A DNA stretch of 30,000 nucleotides from Glandiceps talaboti (GCF_964340395.1 NC_135565.1:15032209-15062208); one strand, 5' to 3'. Counted from the first letter of the stretch, positions 11,059 through 23,374 are shown. The notes: generated by a model not told the origin, from the sequence alone. Numbers and translations: made by a program.

Positions 11059-14000
11059 TTAATTCCTGGGTGTAAACTTAATCCGGGTAGGCTCACTTGG
11101 TGTGATCAGTGACGTCAGCACAGGTTCAACTGTTTTGGTATTTTCCAACTTGAAGGTCCGACAAATCTGAGGAAAATAAAGATGAAAATGTATTCTGACA
11201 AACGATCAACTTAAAGCACATGCATCTCGGGTAATATTCTTTGCTATTAAAATCAAACACAATCGAGAAATATTCCTTTGGCATGATGGTATCCCGCGTA
11301 CGGCAGCAAGAACCTAATTGGTCACCATCTATTCCCAGGATCACTATAAGAAATTGTACTCTGTAGAGCTGTGAATTAACTACGTGCAGTGGTAAATTAA
11401 AAACATCACTTCAAAGTAAAATATTGTCGTAAAGTTCCTATAGACCCCTTTGCGGTAATGTAAACCATGGGTCTATGGGTAAACGCATCACTTCAGAAGA
11501 CAGATACCTGTAACATTATACCTCTTTGTGGCTAGACTGAATACTCATTGGAATATCGAAGGTTCGCTAACATAGAAAGTAAATATCACACCAAAACAAA
11601 GTCAGGTGCAGTCAACAAAGCGGTTCGGGCAAAGATCTGTTCGTCCACTATTTTATCAATGGGAGGGGGAAAATAGCCAGTATTTCAATGTGAATTTTTT
11701 TTTTAATTTCCACTGTGTGGACAAGTTTAAGTCAAAGGTGGAACTTCGCTTCATAATCACCACATTTACCCATCCTCTGATCAAGATTTACCCGGCCAGT
11801 GGAAAGACATGGTCAAATATGAGTTTTTGTACGTGGTTATTGGACATAAAACTAAATATCAACTTAGTCTGTTAACATTTGTTTCGCTTTTCCAAAAGAA
11901 TTCAGAAAATAGATTCGTTGGCTGCACCAGTCCTGCACAGGAAAAGACTCCTTACAACGTATTTATAAATATCAATACTTACCCTGGCGAGCAGTAAGTG
12001 CATCTCCAGCTCTGCCAAGCGACGACCTATCAAAATAATGTCAAAATTTAGTTACACATGTGGTGTACATGTCGATAGATTTCAGAAGTAGTGAAAAAAC
12101 ATTTGATATTTAAAATTGTACTTATAAAAACAACAGTGGGTGCCTTTGATGAAGGTTCATGGGGTGCTTTCTTCGGTTTGGTTTATATCTATGGAAGTTA
12201 TAATGGCCGTAGCAAGTAACAGCCGTACTCAGTGTTACAAAAATCTTCGCCAACTGTATATCTTAGCCTGATCTCGAGCTGTGCTGAAACTACCTTTTAA
12301 TCAAATTGTTGATAAGACCAAGGCTGGCCTTCACTACACAGATAATACGACACTCACTCACTCACTCCCTCACTCACTTCACTCATGTTATTTGATGTTA
12401 AATTAGCAACTAGAACACAATATAACATTGCAACTGTGTTTATTATATCAGATTGGATATCAGACAGTGTAGATATCCCAGCTCCTGTACATAGTGTTTG
12501 TACTTTGATAAGTTACAGTAACTATGTCTTTGTCACACATTATTCTTGCTTAGAACAACCTCAGACTGCTAAAAAAAGAAACCAAGGAAGCAAACACATT
12601 ATGTTTTTTTAAAAGTTAAGTTGTATAATTGCCTGATTATAGAATTATAGAATAAAAATGGAACAAACCTAGACACATTCGTGGACCAAAGCCAAATACC
12701 AATGCAGCGAAGGCATGTACAGAGTCACTATCCTCTCGAAGCGCAAACCACCTTTCTGGTTTGAATGTCATAGGATCTTCAAAGATACTAGGGTCACGAC
12801 ACATAGTAACCACCTGACAACTGATAACTTCCTGAAATGAAAAAAAAGTGATGCACCATTGTAAACCACAGCCTCTTTTACGGTAGTGTCGAAGAGATAG
12901 TTTCACGGAAGAAATAATATCTCTGGTTTCCGTAAATGAAGTTAAGAGTGCATAAATGAAGTTAAGGGTACTTTTGAAATACAAATCAAACAAGTTGGGG
13001 TATACATATATTTCATGTAATTAATTAAAAATGGCTAATTAGATATATTGGCAATAATATGTCCCTATAGTCTGACAGCAGCACAGTCGTTAACATACAT
13101 TGTTGTGGACTCAAATATAATGTTATATTAAATTGTGGATGGCAGCAATCTCCTATAAAAATCGGGGGCTTCTGCACTTGCCGTCCCTTATATATGAGGA
13201 GTCATGATGGGGTCACAAGACATGAGTCTCCAACATTGAGTCTGTGTAAATAAAACGAGACATCACGTGAAGTGGAGAAAATGTCACAAATGACCATGTT
13301 TTGCATTCTGTGACAAACATGGACAATGGAAAGCAAAGACGTGGAACGTAATAATGTAATATTGATGGGTAGACCTGCGTTCCTATCCATTTACTTTAAC
13401 ATCAACTTGCAAAGGAGATACACTGTTTGGTATACCATAGTGTGTTATCCCCCCCATGCACACCTGTAGAGGGCGCTATATTTCCATTTCCGGTTTGCGT
13501 TGTACAAAGGGCAATTTTATCAACACTTACCCCTGCTGGGATATTGTATCCCCTTATTACAATGTCATGATCTAATCGTCGAGCGATTCCCAGTCCTGCT
13601 GGATACAACCTTGATAAATGAAAGACATATCATCAAAATCTCTCCAAGTTCAAGACGCTACAACTTAGCCAACTAGGAGTAATCAGTTAAAGAAATCATT
13701 GGTAGTCTGATAACAATCGACAGATTGCCAAATACTCTAGTTTTCCCTCAGGAGTCATATGTTTGTTATGTGTTACCATGGCAATGACCATAATACATTT
13801 CTAGTTACGTAATAAAATTCATGTATGAAAATATAAAATTCAGCTACATTGTTTACCAGTACCCATCAACTTTTGCATACATCATGAAGTGATGTTTAAC
13901 TTGAGTGCTTCCTTATATCTTAGCATGGCTCATATTCAAAACCTGTGCACCTCTCTGCCCCCATCTCTCTTGTAAATATATCAGAAAAAAAATGTGTTTC

Positions 14001-14822
14001 CTAGGCAACATCTTAGTGTGACATTCTACATCTATACCCCCTCAATTCGTTGTCTAATACTGTTGTAAATACGTCATATGTTTACCGTAGTGTTTCTTTG
14101 ACAACACTTTTCAGGTATGGCATCTGATTTAAATGTGACGGGTTAGGAGTCACACCTGGTGGTACCACGCTTTCGATTTCTTCAAGCAGTCTCTGTTGAA
14201 TCTCTGGATTGTTTGCCAATTCGTACATACTCCACAGTGTGGTGTTTGAGGTCTGTGCATGCAATAGTGAAAGCAATGTAAGTATCACATCAAGTTCATA
14301 ACTATGAGAGGATATAATCATGGAGAAAGACGGCCTTTTGGTATAGAAAACACTGCCTATGCCATCCACTGGGTAATATAACACACACAAGCATTGCTTT
14401 CAATGAACATAAACAAAATTTATGAAAGGAAAATTTACAGAGATAGAGCACTGATAATACAGGTATACTTTTAAACACACATGATCAAACACTGTATAAC
14501 ATGGTATTTTTCTAGTATTGTAACAAGACGTCGAACCACATGTCTAATTACCGATAAATGACAATATCTTCTTCAAACTGAAAGCTATATCAATACTATT
14601 TTCAGGACAGATGGGCTTTGGTATCGCAAATATATGTACCAAATTGAATTTGAAGCATGCAATCTTGAGATATACCCTTATTACCAAAAACAATTAATTA
14701 CACAAATTGCTCATTCATATTCATGGTTGTTTACCAAAACCTAATCAGTTCTTGCCATTCCCTTACGAAACACGTCTACCAAATTTCGTTTGAATTGATC
14801 AAGCTATTTTTTAGAAAATGGA

Positions 14823-14869
<47 letters not shown>

Positions 14870-16403
14870 TTCACCCCTAATACATACCCTTCCTTACGGA
14901 AGGTAAAAACGAATATAACCATAAATCTACGTGTACCGTGTCCACGGCAGCTGCTAATAACTCTGTTGTATTGGCATATATCTCTTCTGTAGTAATTTTT
15001 CCTTGTAACACCAAGTATGTAAGGAAGTCAGCTTCATCTTCGGTTACGTCTTCATTTTTCAATCTTTCAGATATCTTCATCATTTTTTCATCGATTAACT
15101 TCTCGGCTGTATAATAAATGCAGAGCCCAGAAACCAATGTTTACGAAACAGAAACAAAACATTCAAATAAAGAAACACAGGATTACTAAAAATATACGTG
15201 AGAAAATGAAAATACACATAATACCGTGTTGATCCTTCCTTCCTTCCATATTAGGTGTCACCGTCTAGCTGATGAGTTTATATGTAAAACAAAGGCCTGC
15301 ATTCTTACCGTGATCAAATATGATGTCCCAAGCCTCGGTATGCCTTCTCCAATGTTTGGTGTTCAGCATTTTCTGATACTTTATCGGAAACATCATAAGG
15401 GGCATGAACTCCTCAAAGATGGCGTGTACAGATCTTATGAAAGCTTCAGCCTCGGGATGAAGTCTGTCGTCAAGGAGATTGAGTCTTTGGTCGAACAAGA
15501 CGCTACCAGCAGCTGAAAACAAAGATGAAGTCACTCTTCAAGTTATTATACAACTCGTCTTCGACTCGTATTGACACGGCCCCTTATGTGTCGTGTTTTC
15601 CACGACTAAACGTCCAGATTAATTATTTTGGAATAATATATGATAACCTAAATAGTATTATTAAGTTGGTTTGTCATTTTGAACACATCGGTAACCTTGA
15701 CAACAAGTTTATGTATACGAAGAGTGACCACTGTATGATAAAATTTGCTTCAAATATAACTCTTACAAAACCATCTCACAGTAAGAGAACTACTTAAATG
15801 GCGACAAGCGTTTCGTCTGAAAACTTTTTTTAAAACAAAAACTACTTGATATCGCTTCAATATAAATATGATGTATTACCATTTATAAAAACCACCTATG
15901 ATTGTACATATATTTACACCTTATTAAATGTCTTACCATCCATTGCATATTTAAACAAATCATTCTCCAGATCTTCGACCACAAAATCATCCCCAGCCTC
16001 GGTTTTACGTTTGAGTCTGCCCACTAGATCAGTAACGACGCTGTTAACAGTGCCTTCATACCCCGCTACTACTTTGGGTCGTAACATACGTTTACTTAAT
16101 GCTGAACGGTTTCTGTGCCACGCAGCCCCATCACTATTATAGTAGTAGCACCCACCGTGAAGGAATAACAACAACAATCATGATATGAGTTGAGAAGTAT
16201 TTTAAAGTTAGAAACGGATGTGTCACATAACTTTGTGACATGTTTTTCAGATAACAGAAGATATTAATAACGGAGTGTGAAGAGAAGTGAGGTAAGTTAC
16301 GAGCCCCTTCCAGTTGCTTGTCTGTATACCAATCAATCAATCATTCATACAGTCAGTCAGTCAGTCAGTCAGTCAGTCAGTTAGCCAGTCAGTCACACAC
16401 ACA

Positions 16404-16482
<79 letters not shown>

Positions 16483-17340
16483 CGTCCGTCCGTCCGTCCG
16501 TCCGTCCGTCCGTCCGTCCGTCCGTCCGTCCGTTCGTCCGTCCGTCCGTCCGTCCGTCCGTCCGTCTGTCTGTCTGTCTGTCTGTATGTCTGTCTGTCTG
16601 TCTGTATGCCTGTCTCTGTAACTGTTTCTATTTATAATTAATGATATGCAATATGAATTTATATGTGCATAGAGCGATAAGCGTACAAAGTCGACAGGGC
16701 CAACCAGTATAATATAATTCAAAGGTTAAGGTCATAATAAATATGATAAGATCTAGAGGTCGATGTTCGTTTCAACACTTGCCCAAACGTTTTTCGTCAG
16801 TATACCACGTCTCCATACAACCTGGGGTGTAGTCTACAGATATGAAAATAAACCAAGACATTTTTCTTCTAATAAATAACTATGTAACGTTACCAGTACA
16901 AATGCATGAACTTACATCAATAACACTCCTTTCGATCGACCACGGTGTTCCCTGTAGGCTACCCACGGTATAAATTCCAAACGTCGTGGATATTTCCCTT
17001 CGTGACGGAGAACCTGAGCCACATCCTTCGGGTCGTACAGTCCAACAGTTACGTTCGCTGCAAACCAAGATTTTGTTATTGGCCCGTACTGATCCCGGAG
17101 TTCCTCCATCATCTTCCAGGGCTTTCGCATTCCGCCCTTCACCAAGGCTTGGTACACTCCAAGCACAAATCCTGTTATACCACCAGGAGGACCTGGTATT
17201 GCATCGTACGGTTTAACTTCTTCAATGGTTCTCTCTTGGCTCGGTGTGTCATTGACATTCTGTTTTGTACTTGCTAGACATCGATAGCCTGGTCGGTGAA
17301 GGAAAAGACTGGATCGGCGTAATATGTTAATGGTTGACAT
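11059..17340 (-). CDS. Mitochondrial-clan cytochrome P450, copy B (9 exons, 518 aa)
   Basis: Tandem paralogue of the P450 at 309-6473, same orientation and predicted role. Exons read 17340-16916, 16133-15937, 15512-15309, 15106-14937, 14252-14086, 13609-13531, 12831-12669, 12026-11983 and 11166-11059. Each exon has the same length and phase as in copy A, all with GT-AG junctions, and the joined frame is open to TAA. The presequence, DAIPGPPGG, I-helix AAAVDTTSN, ETLR, PERW and FGFGPRMCLG motifs are all kept. About 27 residues differ from copy A, among them residues 92-97 (WFAANV here, GFGAFL in A), 393-396 after ExxR (GLGI here, ALSV in A) and E146A just before the C-helix Trp. Introns diverge more: intron 8 has about 420 extra bases, intron 6 has two extra segments and intron 1 has a GTCC expansion. 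Nothing suggests a pseudogene. Confidence 0.92.
11506..11926. other. Copy-B-specific segment in intron 8
   Basis: About 420 bases between CAGAAGACAGAT and CAGTCCTGCACAGG with no equivalent in copy A (around 736-750). No terminal repeats, coding signal or known family recognised. Confidence 0.6.
13463..13477 (+). promoter_or_regulatory. CTCF-like motif in P450 B intron 6
   Basis: CCTGTAGAGGGCGCT matches the vertebrate core consensus CCASYAGRKGGCRS at 13 of 14 positions. It lies in a segment of about 90 bp next to exon 6 that copy A lacks. The AGAGGGCGCTA sequence is also common at ends of small transposons, so binding is only a possibility. Confidence 0.3.
14530..14905 (-). mobile_element. 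Inverted composite repeat in P450 B intron 4, with one core unit
   Basis: Same order as 3781-4010 but longer: it keeps the hairpin (CTTCCTTACGGAAG on the plus strand near 14890), a (CA)n tract at 14824-14868, and one core unit of about 170 bp at 14530-14715 that is absent from copy A. Confidence 0.55.
16349..16615 (+). repeat. Compound microsatellite in P450 B intron 1 with (GTCC)n
   Basis: CAGT, then GTCT, then about 90 bases of GTCC (about 16476-16565), then GTCT. The GTCC block is missing from copy A, while A has CATT and CA blocks that B lacks. Confidence 0.97.
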
Positions 17341-17653
17341 TTTGGGTTGTTGAACAATCACAGATACACGCACGTTTAATAATGATGTTGTCTGCAAGTT
17401 GAAACCACAGGGACACGTATTGTTACTAATATGTTTCCTAAGGAAAACATCACATGAATCCTGCTTCTACAAATGTATCAATAATTTACCCTCTACACAT
17501 GACTGTTCTTTACACAGAGGTAGGGGAAATGTTGTATGCTTACGTACTTTGAAATGTAATAGTTTTATTTTTCATTTTTTATAACGTAAATTGATGTCAT
17601 TTTATCTATTTTTCTTCCTTTTTATCTTCCATAAGGAAAGGGGGTGAAAGGTC

Positions 17654-17706
<53 letters not shown>

Positions 17707-19620
17707 GTGTTTGTTTGTCTGTCTGTCTGTCTGTTTGTCACCATTTTCACAAAAACGGGCAGCTCAATTCAAACAAAATGTGGTGCACGTGTTCTGCAGG
17801 GTAATGGCAAGAACTGATAAGGTTTTGGTCAACATCCCTTGAATATTGATAGGCTATTTACATAATTAACGGTTTTCGTTAATTAGGCTATATCTTAAGA
17901 ATGCACTCTTCAAGTTCAATATAATTTAATACATACATTGATGATAACAAAGTGCATGTGTCATATAAAGTATATACCTTGTAGTTTTTGATGACTCATT
18001 TGCATAACTAATGATTTTCAGTTATTAGGCTATAACCTATGAATGCGAAATTCAGTATAATTTGGCACATGCTTCTCCCCTCCATTATCTATGTTCAAAC
18101 ATAAGAAAGGGCACATGTCCTGAAAAGCTTCTTTATGTATCTTTTAGTTTTAATTATTCATTTGCATAATTGATTATTTACAGTAATTAGGCTATACATA
18201 AAGAGTGTAAGCTTCAAGTTCCATATAATTTGGCATGTATATTAATGATACCAGGGTGCACATGTCTCATAAGGCTTACTGATGTAACACTTAGATTTAA
18301 GGTGTCATTTGCATAATTAATGAATCTCAGTAATTAGGCTATTTCTTAAAAATGTCCCCTTCAAATTTAATATAATTTTGTATATATATTGATGGTAACA
18401 AAGTTCATGCACCATATAAAGCTTGATAATGTAGTTTTAGTTTTAATGACTCATTTGCATAATTAATGATTTTCAATAATTGGGCTATATCTTCAAATTA
18501 CTTACCTAAAATTCAATATAATTTGGTACATAGTTCAATATAACTAATTGCATATGTTCTGTTGCATTCCAGCAATCACTTTGTGTAAGAATGGAATTGC
18601 CCTTACATTGCAAGGTATTGTTTAAACCTGGTTTGAGTGTTGTAAAGAGGACTGATGAGATGCAGTGTAGTGCACTTTTTAAAGAAATTAGATTATTATT
18701 TATTATTATTCAAGTCAAAACATTGTTAACAGGAACCTTTCACACGCCTGTAAGATTCACATACCTAGGACAGGGTCATGTACATAGATCTTCCCAGATA
18801 AGATGACAGACACTATGTGAGAACCTGGCACCGAATACCTGGCCTTTAAAATTCTCAGGTAATTGTTATTATCGGGAGATAATGAGTTATATACTACCTA
18901 TGCATACATTTAATAGGATTGACAATCTAGAAGTTATTCATCACGACAGCTGACTTATAACCGTGCTATAGCTACACCTACAGTACATACATGTAAGTAA
19001 GCCATTCACACTGAAATATGTCAACCATTAGGTTGGACCATGTTTATGTGTGTAGAATAGTGCTTTGTTACATGTAGGTCAAATCGCATGCGTCGCCCGG
19101 CAATGTCACACTCGTCATGTGTCGACACTTGTATGCTACAAACAATGACGTACAGATTGAATAGACATATATACATACCTCAGTGATGTAGTCTCACTTT
19201 TATATGTGTTCGATATATCGGAAAATTAAGAATCAATCGTCGACCGTGAAGCTCTCTCACCGAAGGCCTCAGTGCGTACCGGGTAAAGCTACGTGGCGAA
19301 TACTGAAGTGTTGATATCGATCAACGGTGAGCTTCCTAACTGACTGTGGGGGGGGGGGGGTGTCTCCAAACCTACACATATGACCAAAGCCATGTTAATC
19401 CTCCTCAGTTAAAGACAACTTTAACAAAAGTAACAAAATAACCCCCCCCCCCCTCCGGTCCCATGCAGATATATGAATTAATAGATCACGTGACTCACAA
19501 TAAGTATAAATTTTACATGTTCTTATTAAATTGCTTGCCGTTATCATATCAGTATTTCAATGAATGTGATACGGAATATCGTTATTAAAAAACACATACA
19601 TTACCTCAGTGGCCTGCTAT
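17341..19620. other. Upstream region of P450 copy B
   Basis: Matches 6474-9750 but is shorter, because it lacks the foldback-containing segment and has one unit where copy A has a 39-bp triplication. It holds the composite repeat (17605-18590) and a G-run/C-run pair (19347-19455). No gene seen. Confidence 0.6.
17605..18590 (+). mobile_element. Composite interspersed repeat, copy B counterpart
   Basis: Orthologous to 6765-7740. The hairpin has decayed (CTTCCATAAGGAAAG), the (GTCT)n tract is longer (17653-17739), and units with the TTTGCATAATTAAT and TTAGGCTATA boxes continue to about 18590. Confidence 0.55.
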
Positions 19621-19975
19621 GTATTTACCTATCAAAACATACATTAGTACTTGTTTTGATAATCATGCATACCACCAAATATCTACCAGAGAAGCTTATC
19701 AGATATCGATTCATCCATATCATATCGATGGGAATGGTTACCTCAGTGGCAGGTTAACTTTCCCGGGGAAATCCATTGAATTGTTGTCACGATGATACAT
19801 GCAGCAAATTAATGTAAACATAGGGCAATAGAAAAACAAAGAGTATATATATATTGGTCGTAGATGGCGTGCTAGGATCCGACATGTAACTGAGCAAGCT
19901 AAGAATATTACCTACGGTACTCATGAGTCTATACTGTCACTCTAATGTTGATGATCAACCTACCCGTTTGTCCTA

Positions 19976-20241
19976 TTCCATTCTATTCCATTCTTTTCCA
20001 TTCTATTTCTTTTTATTCCATTCTATTCCATTATATTCTATTCCATTATATTCTATTCGTTTTCTTTGTGACGATTTTTGTTTTTCTAGTTCTGTAACTG
20101 ATGAGCAGAAATTGCTCAAAGTAAATAAAGAATTGAATTGAAAATATTCTAATCTATTCTATTCTATTCTATTCTATTCTATTCTATTCTATTCTATTCT
20201 ATTCTATTCTATTCTATTCTATTCTATTCTATTCTATTCTG
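19976..20241 (+). repeat. ATTCC/ATTCT pentanucleotide microsatellites flanking a retroelement-like tail
   Basis: An imperfect ATTCC/ATTCT tract (19976-20060) and a nearly pure ATTCT tract (20149-20241). Between them is the hairpin TGAGCA-GAAAT-TGCTCA (20102-20118), then AAATAAAG and short GAATT repeats (20128-20145), resembling the 3' tail of a CR1/L2-type LINE or a SINE derived from one. No coding sequence is present. Confidence 0.6.
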
Positions 20242-20630
20242 TCTCTGTCTCTCTTTTTGGCAAAGCTCTGCATTCCTTTTGATGAAAAAAATAGTCGGTT
20301 GCATTAGTTTGAATACATTCCATTTTTTCCGACTCACTTCTAGGCTATAGCTTCGATAAATTGTGTTTTATAGTTGTTTCATGGAATATTCTAATATTCT
20401 GATAGGCCCTTACAAATGAGCTCTCGGCCACTTCGGAAGTTCTTCCAATATGATTGTAGACTCAATTGCTTTCAGCATTTCACACTCTTTTCCCTAAAGA
20501 GAACATACATACAGTATATTCATGACTATGATTCCAACGTGACAGTAAACGTGAGGAGTTACTTCGGGAAAAGTTGAAATCTGAAAGTTCGTCACCCTCC
20601 AGACTTTACTAATATATTATAATATACAGC

Positions 20631-21007
20631 TAGGCTTGGTGTTTCACTCATGGGACTTTACGTTTTTGATACAAAGATAGACATATCGGACTCCAGACTA
20701 ACAATACATGTAACAGAGACACAACAAACACAGCAGGATCCTTTGCCCAATCACATTGAACACTGATAAGCATTGCTATTCTTCCACATTGCAGTAAAAA
20801 CAGGCTTTTAATGAAAACATTACACTTGGACTTGATGATTTTAATGGCTGCAATTGTTTATTTTCTAACTGACAATCAGTATTTCAACATGACTACTTCT
20901 ACACCCCCAGGCTGTGCACGGCACCTATGTAATAGTTTATTTTGCATTTGAAGTTGTCTGAGGGTGTGTAATAAATGTCATGTTGCATGAGTGAAACACC
21001 AAGCCTA
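20631..21007. mobile_element. MITE with perfect 20-bp terminal inverted repeats and TA target duplication
   Basis: The stretch 20631-20652 (TAGGCTTGGTGTTTCACTCATG) is the exact reverse complement of 20986-21007. Taking TA as the target duplication, the element is 20633-21005 (about 373 bp) with TIRs starting GGCTTGGTG. TA duplication points to a Tc1/mariner-type origin. No transposase is encoded. It sits about 0.6 kb upstream of the ANKS1-like start. Confidence 0.75.
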
Positions 21008-21465
21008 CATCATTTTAGCTGTAAATAGGCCTACTTGACTGTCGAAAACAAACATTGACAATCACTGAATCAATACTTATTGACATTTTCATGGAAATTT
21101 TTTATATTTTATTATTCGTTCCGTCACATGTAATAATTGTTCACCAATTAACATTGTATGATAGATCCGTTTAATATGTTCAATGTAGGACTAGTTCAGA
21201 TACCTACAAACGAAAAAAAAACAAAAACAAAAAACCCCAAAAAAACCAACTTCCCTTTTTTCTGTACACCGAACTTAGATAATTGAATAAAGTCAATGTT
21301 TGAATACATAGTTGATGATATTAATTTTGTAATTTTGCCCGTTTAAGAGTTTTACCTGACTGTGTGGCCAATCGAAGGCGCTGTTCTCTTATCTTACCCA
21401 AGGTCGGTTCCACCATCCGGGAATCGGCCCACCCACACCAATATTACACTACAGTATATTCATTG

Positions 21466-21574
21466 ATCAAAATGGCGTCGCCTGTGTCGAATCAACGTTG
21501 ACTTCCGTGTAGCGAACTTTTAAAGTTTTGGTTTTTTAAACTTACCTAATCTGTCCTATAATGATACTGTAAAT
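21466..21574 (+). promoter_or_regulatory. ANKS1-like 5' leader with YY1-like motif and two short upstream ORFs
   Basis: The sequence CAAAATGGCGTCG near 21469-21480 resembles the YY1 site often found at transcription starts of housekeeping-type promoters. The same ATG (21472) opens a 9-codon upstream ORF ending at 21501. A second upstream ORF, ATG at 21561, has only three sense codons and stops at 21572, two bases before the main start at 21575. The transcription start is not visible, so whether either upstream ORF is in the mRNA is inferred. Confidence 0.45.
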
Positions 21575-21675
21575 ATGGGCAGAGATCACGATCTCCTCGA
21601 GGCTGCCAGGACGGGTAATCTTAGCGTTGTAGAGAAGATTTTAGCGCCGAAGAAAAAGCAAGGACTGCTAGAGAG
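21575..21675 (+). CDS. ANKS1: ANKS1-like (ankyrin repeat and SAM domain protein), first coding exon only
   Basis: The exon encodes 33 codons plus two bases, beginning MGRDHDLLEAARTGNLSVVE, then a Lys-rich stretch, and ends at a consensus donor (AG|GTGAGT) at 21676. The start closely resembles the recalled N-termini of vertebrate ANKS1A/ANKS1B (MGK-x-QELLEAARTG), which also precede a basic or Gly-rich linker and the first full ankyrin repeat. These proteins are cytoplasmic scaffolds with ankyrin repeats, SAM domains and a PTB domain that act downstream of receptor tyrosine kinases. The ATG context is strong (A at -3, G at +4). The remaining exons must lie beyond position 30000, since I saw no exon encoding the next ankyrin repeat in the 8.3 kb that follow. 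CASKIN proteins start somewhat similarly but lack the LLEAARTGN match. Confidence 0.75.
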
Positions 21676-23313
21676 GTGAGTGATTTGGCCACTAGTGAAC
21701 GCGAAATTTAGTGTCAAAGTTTTGAATGGTTTTATTCATGAACGCAAAGTGCATAGAATTTTAAATAGTCCTGTCTCACAGACAGGATGCCAACGCTCTC
21801 TTCAAGCATTTTCTTTCTTCCTAATGTTTACTTTCTCAGGTGTTAGGTTAAGTTTTCGCCACCGATAGTTACACGTGAAGTTGAACTACAATTCGTATTT
21901 CTGAGATGAGATCGATCGATCAAAATCACGAAGCGTGAATGGGACGTTTAGTTTATTTTGGTTGCGTTGGAATGTCTGTAATGTGTGTGTGGACCAGTCA
22001 AGCTGATAAACTAACCGTATTATAAGTCATTCTAAGGACTTGCTACGATTTGTTGAACTCAAATCCGATCTTGTTTATAACATATACATAGATGTAAACA
22101 TAGTTGTACACTCTAGAAGAAAGTGACCGTACGTGGGTGAACTGGCTGTTTAATTATGTGGTGTGGCGTGGTGGCATAGACGAGATTCCGTGGTCGATTG
22201 CTACTATGCAAGCACTGCTATGATATTAGTGTGACACGTCTGTTATGATATGTGTACAGTTTACAGCGTGGCGGTGGTTGCACAGACACACCACACGTCC
22301 CAGCGTATGCTGGTTGTGACGGCACAGTGTGGTACCAGCTGTGAGAGCGATGTTTGCCATGAGTTTGACATGTTTTTCGGCACTGGTGTCTGTTGACCCG
22401 TCGATCGATCCAGACGTGTTAATTACTGAATGGAGGACAATAACATCGCCTTGACACACCGTCGTGTCATGACACTGTAGACGTACATCGGGGTGTGACT
22501 TCCTGTTCGTGAGTTCCTGTTCATCCACTTGTTTTATTCAAAAGACACAAATATGAATAGACAGCATGCAAATTATGTTTTGGTCAACATTCCAACCATG
22601 CCCCCGCCCCCCTTTCCCTCTCCCCCCTCAAAAAAAAAATAAAGAAGAATAGAAATTGTTGGAAGTACTTTTCAGTTACCCTTAAAATTACTAAAGTAAA
22701 TTACTGAGTGTTTTGTACAAGTTTAGAACCCCAGTAATTGAGAAGGGGAAAGTACTTCAATTTAAATAATAGTTTCCTGGACATTCAACCAACATTTTGA
22801 TAGGAACCCCATGATGACATACATACATAGATACATCACGTTTTACATACATACTATTTCTACAAATATTACATTTCCTATCAAGTCAACTGATGATTTC
22901 AAGGAGAATTCTTTGTGAAATAACAAATAATTGAAATATACATACAAACAAACAAGTCTAAAATAAAAGAAACATAAATATTTGGACTTTAATTTTAAAA
23001 TCCATAAATTCATTTTATGAAACTTATAAATGTGTAAAGAAAGTAATTTTAAATGTATGGGTGATAGGTATGATAGAGTCAGTCAGTTACAGTAAGAATA
23101 AATTGTCCTGTGGAAAAAAAATATTACAAGAAATGGCCAGTAAGGAATTTATAAGTTCGCCAAAGAGACTTGTTTCTCTATCTCAAGAAGCTCTTTGTAC
23201 TGTTTGAGATCTTAACACCAAGACAAATCTCTGAGCAGTTTACAAGTAAAAACATCTAACTAAGAATGAATCAGAGAATTGACTATGAAAAAAAATGTAC
23301 TCAGTTGACTGTA

Positions 23314-23317
<4 letters not shown>

Positions 23318-23374
<57 letters not shown>
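23318..23374 (+). repeat. (TA)n microsatellite, left
   Basis: Almost pure TA dinucleotide tract of about 57 bases. Confidence 0.97.

Larger units (their letters stand above)
10762..19620. repeat. Segmental tandem duplication, copy B
   Basis: Direct-orientation partner of 1-9750. The right boundary is visible: after the shared ATTACCTCAGTGG motif near 19601-19613 the two copies become unrelated. The left boundary may lie anywhere in about 9750-10762, because the matching part of copy A would lie before the window. Confidence 0.9.

Noticed and set aside
11126-11344. Minus-strand frame over P450 B exon 9 ending in a different frame
   Set aside because: The correct frame from the acceptor at 11168-11167 encodes ICRTFKLENTK and ends at 11059, matching copy A.
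16314-16722. Open frames rich in CLSV, RPSV or TDRQ on both strands
   Set aside because: They are translations of tetranucleotide microsatellites in an intron.
22226-22528. 100-codon minus-strand open frame in the ANKS1-like intron
   Set aside because: No domain signature, start context or splice partners; chance length is plausible in this slightly GC-richer stretch.
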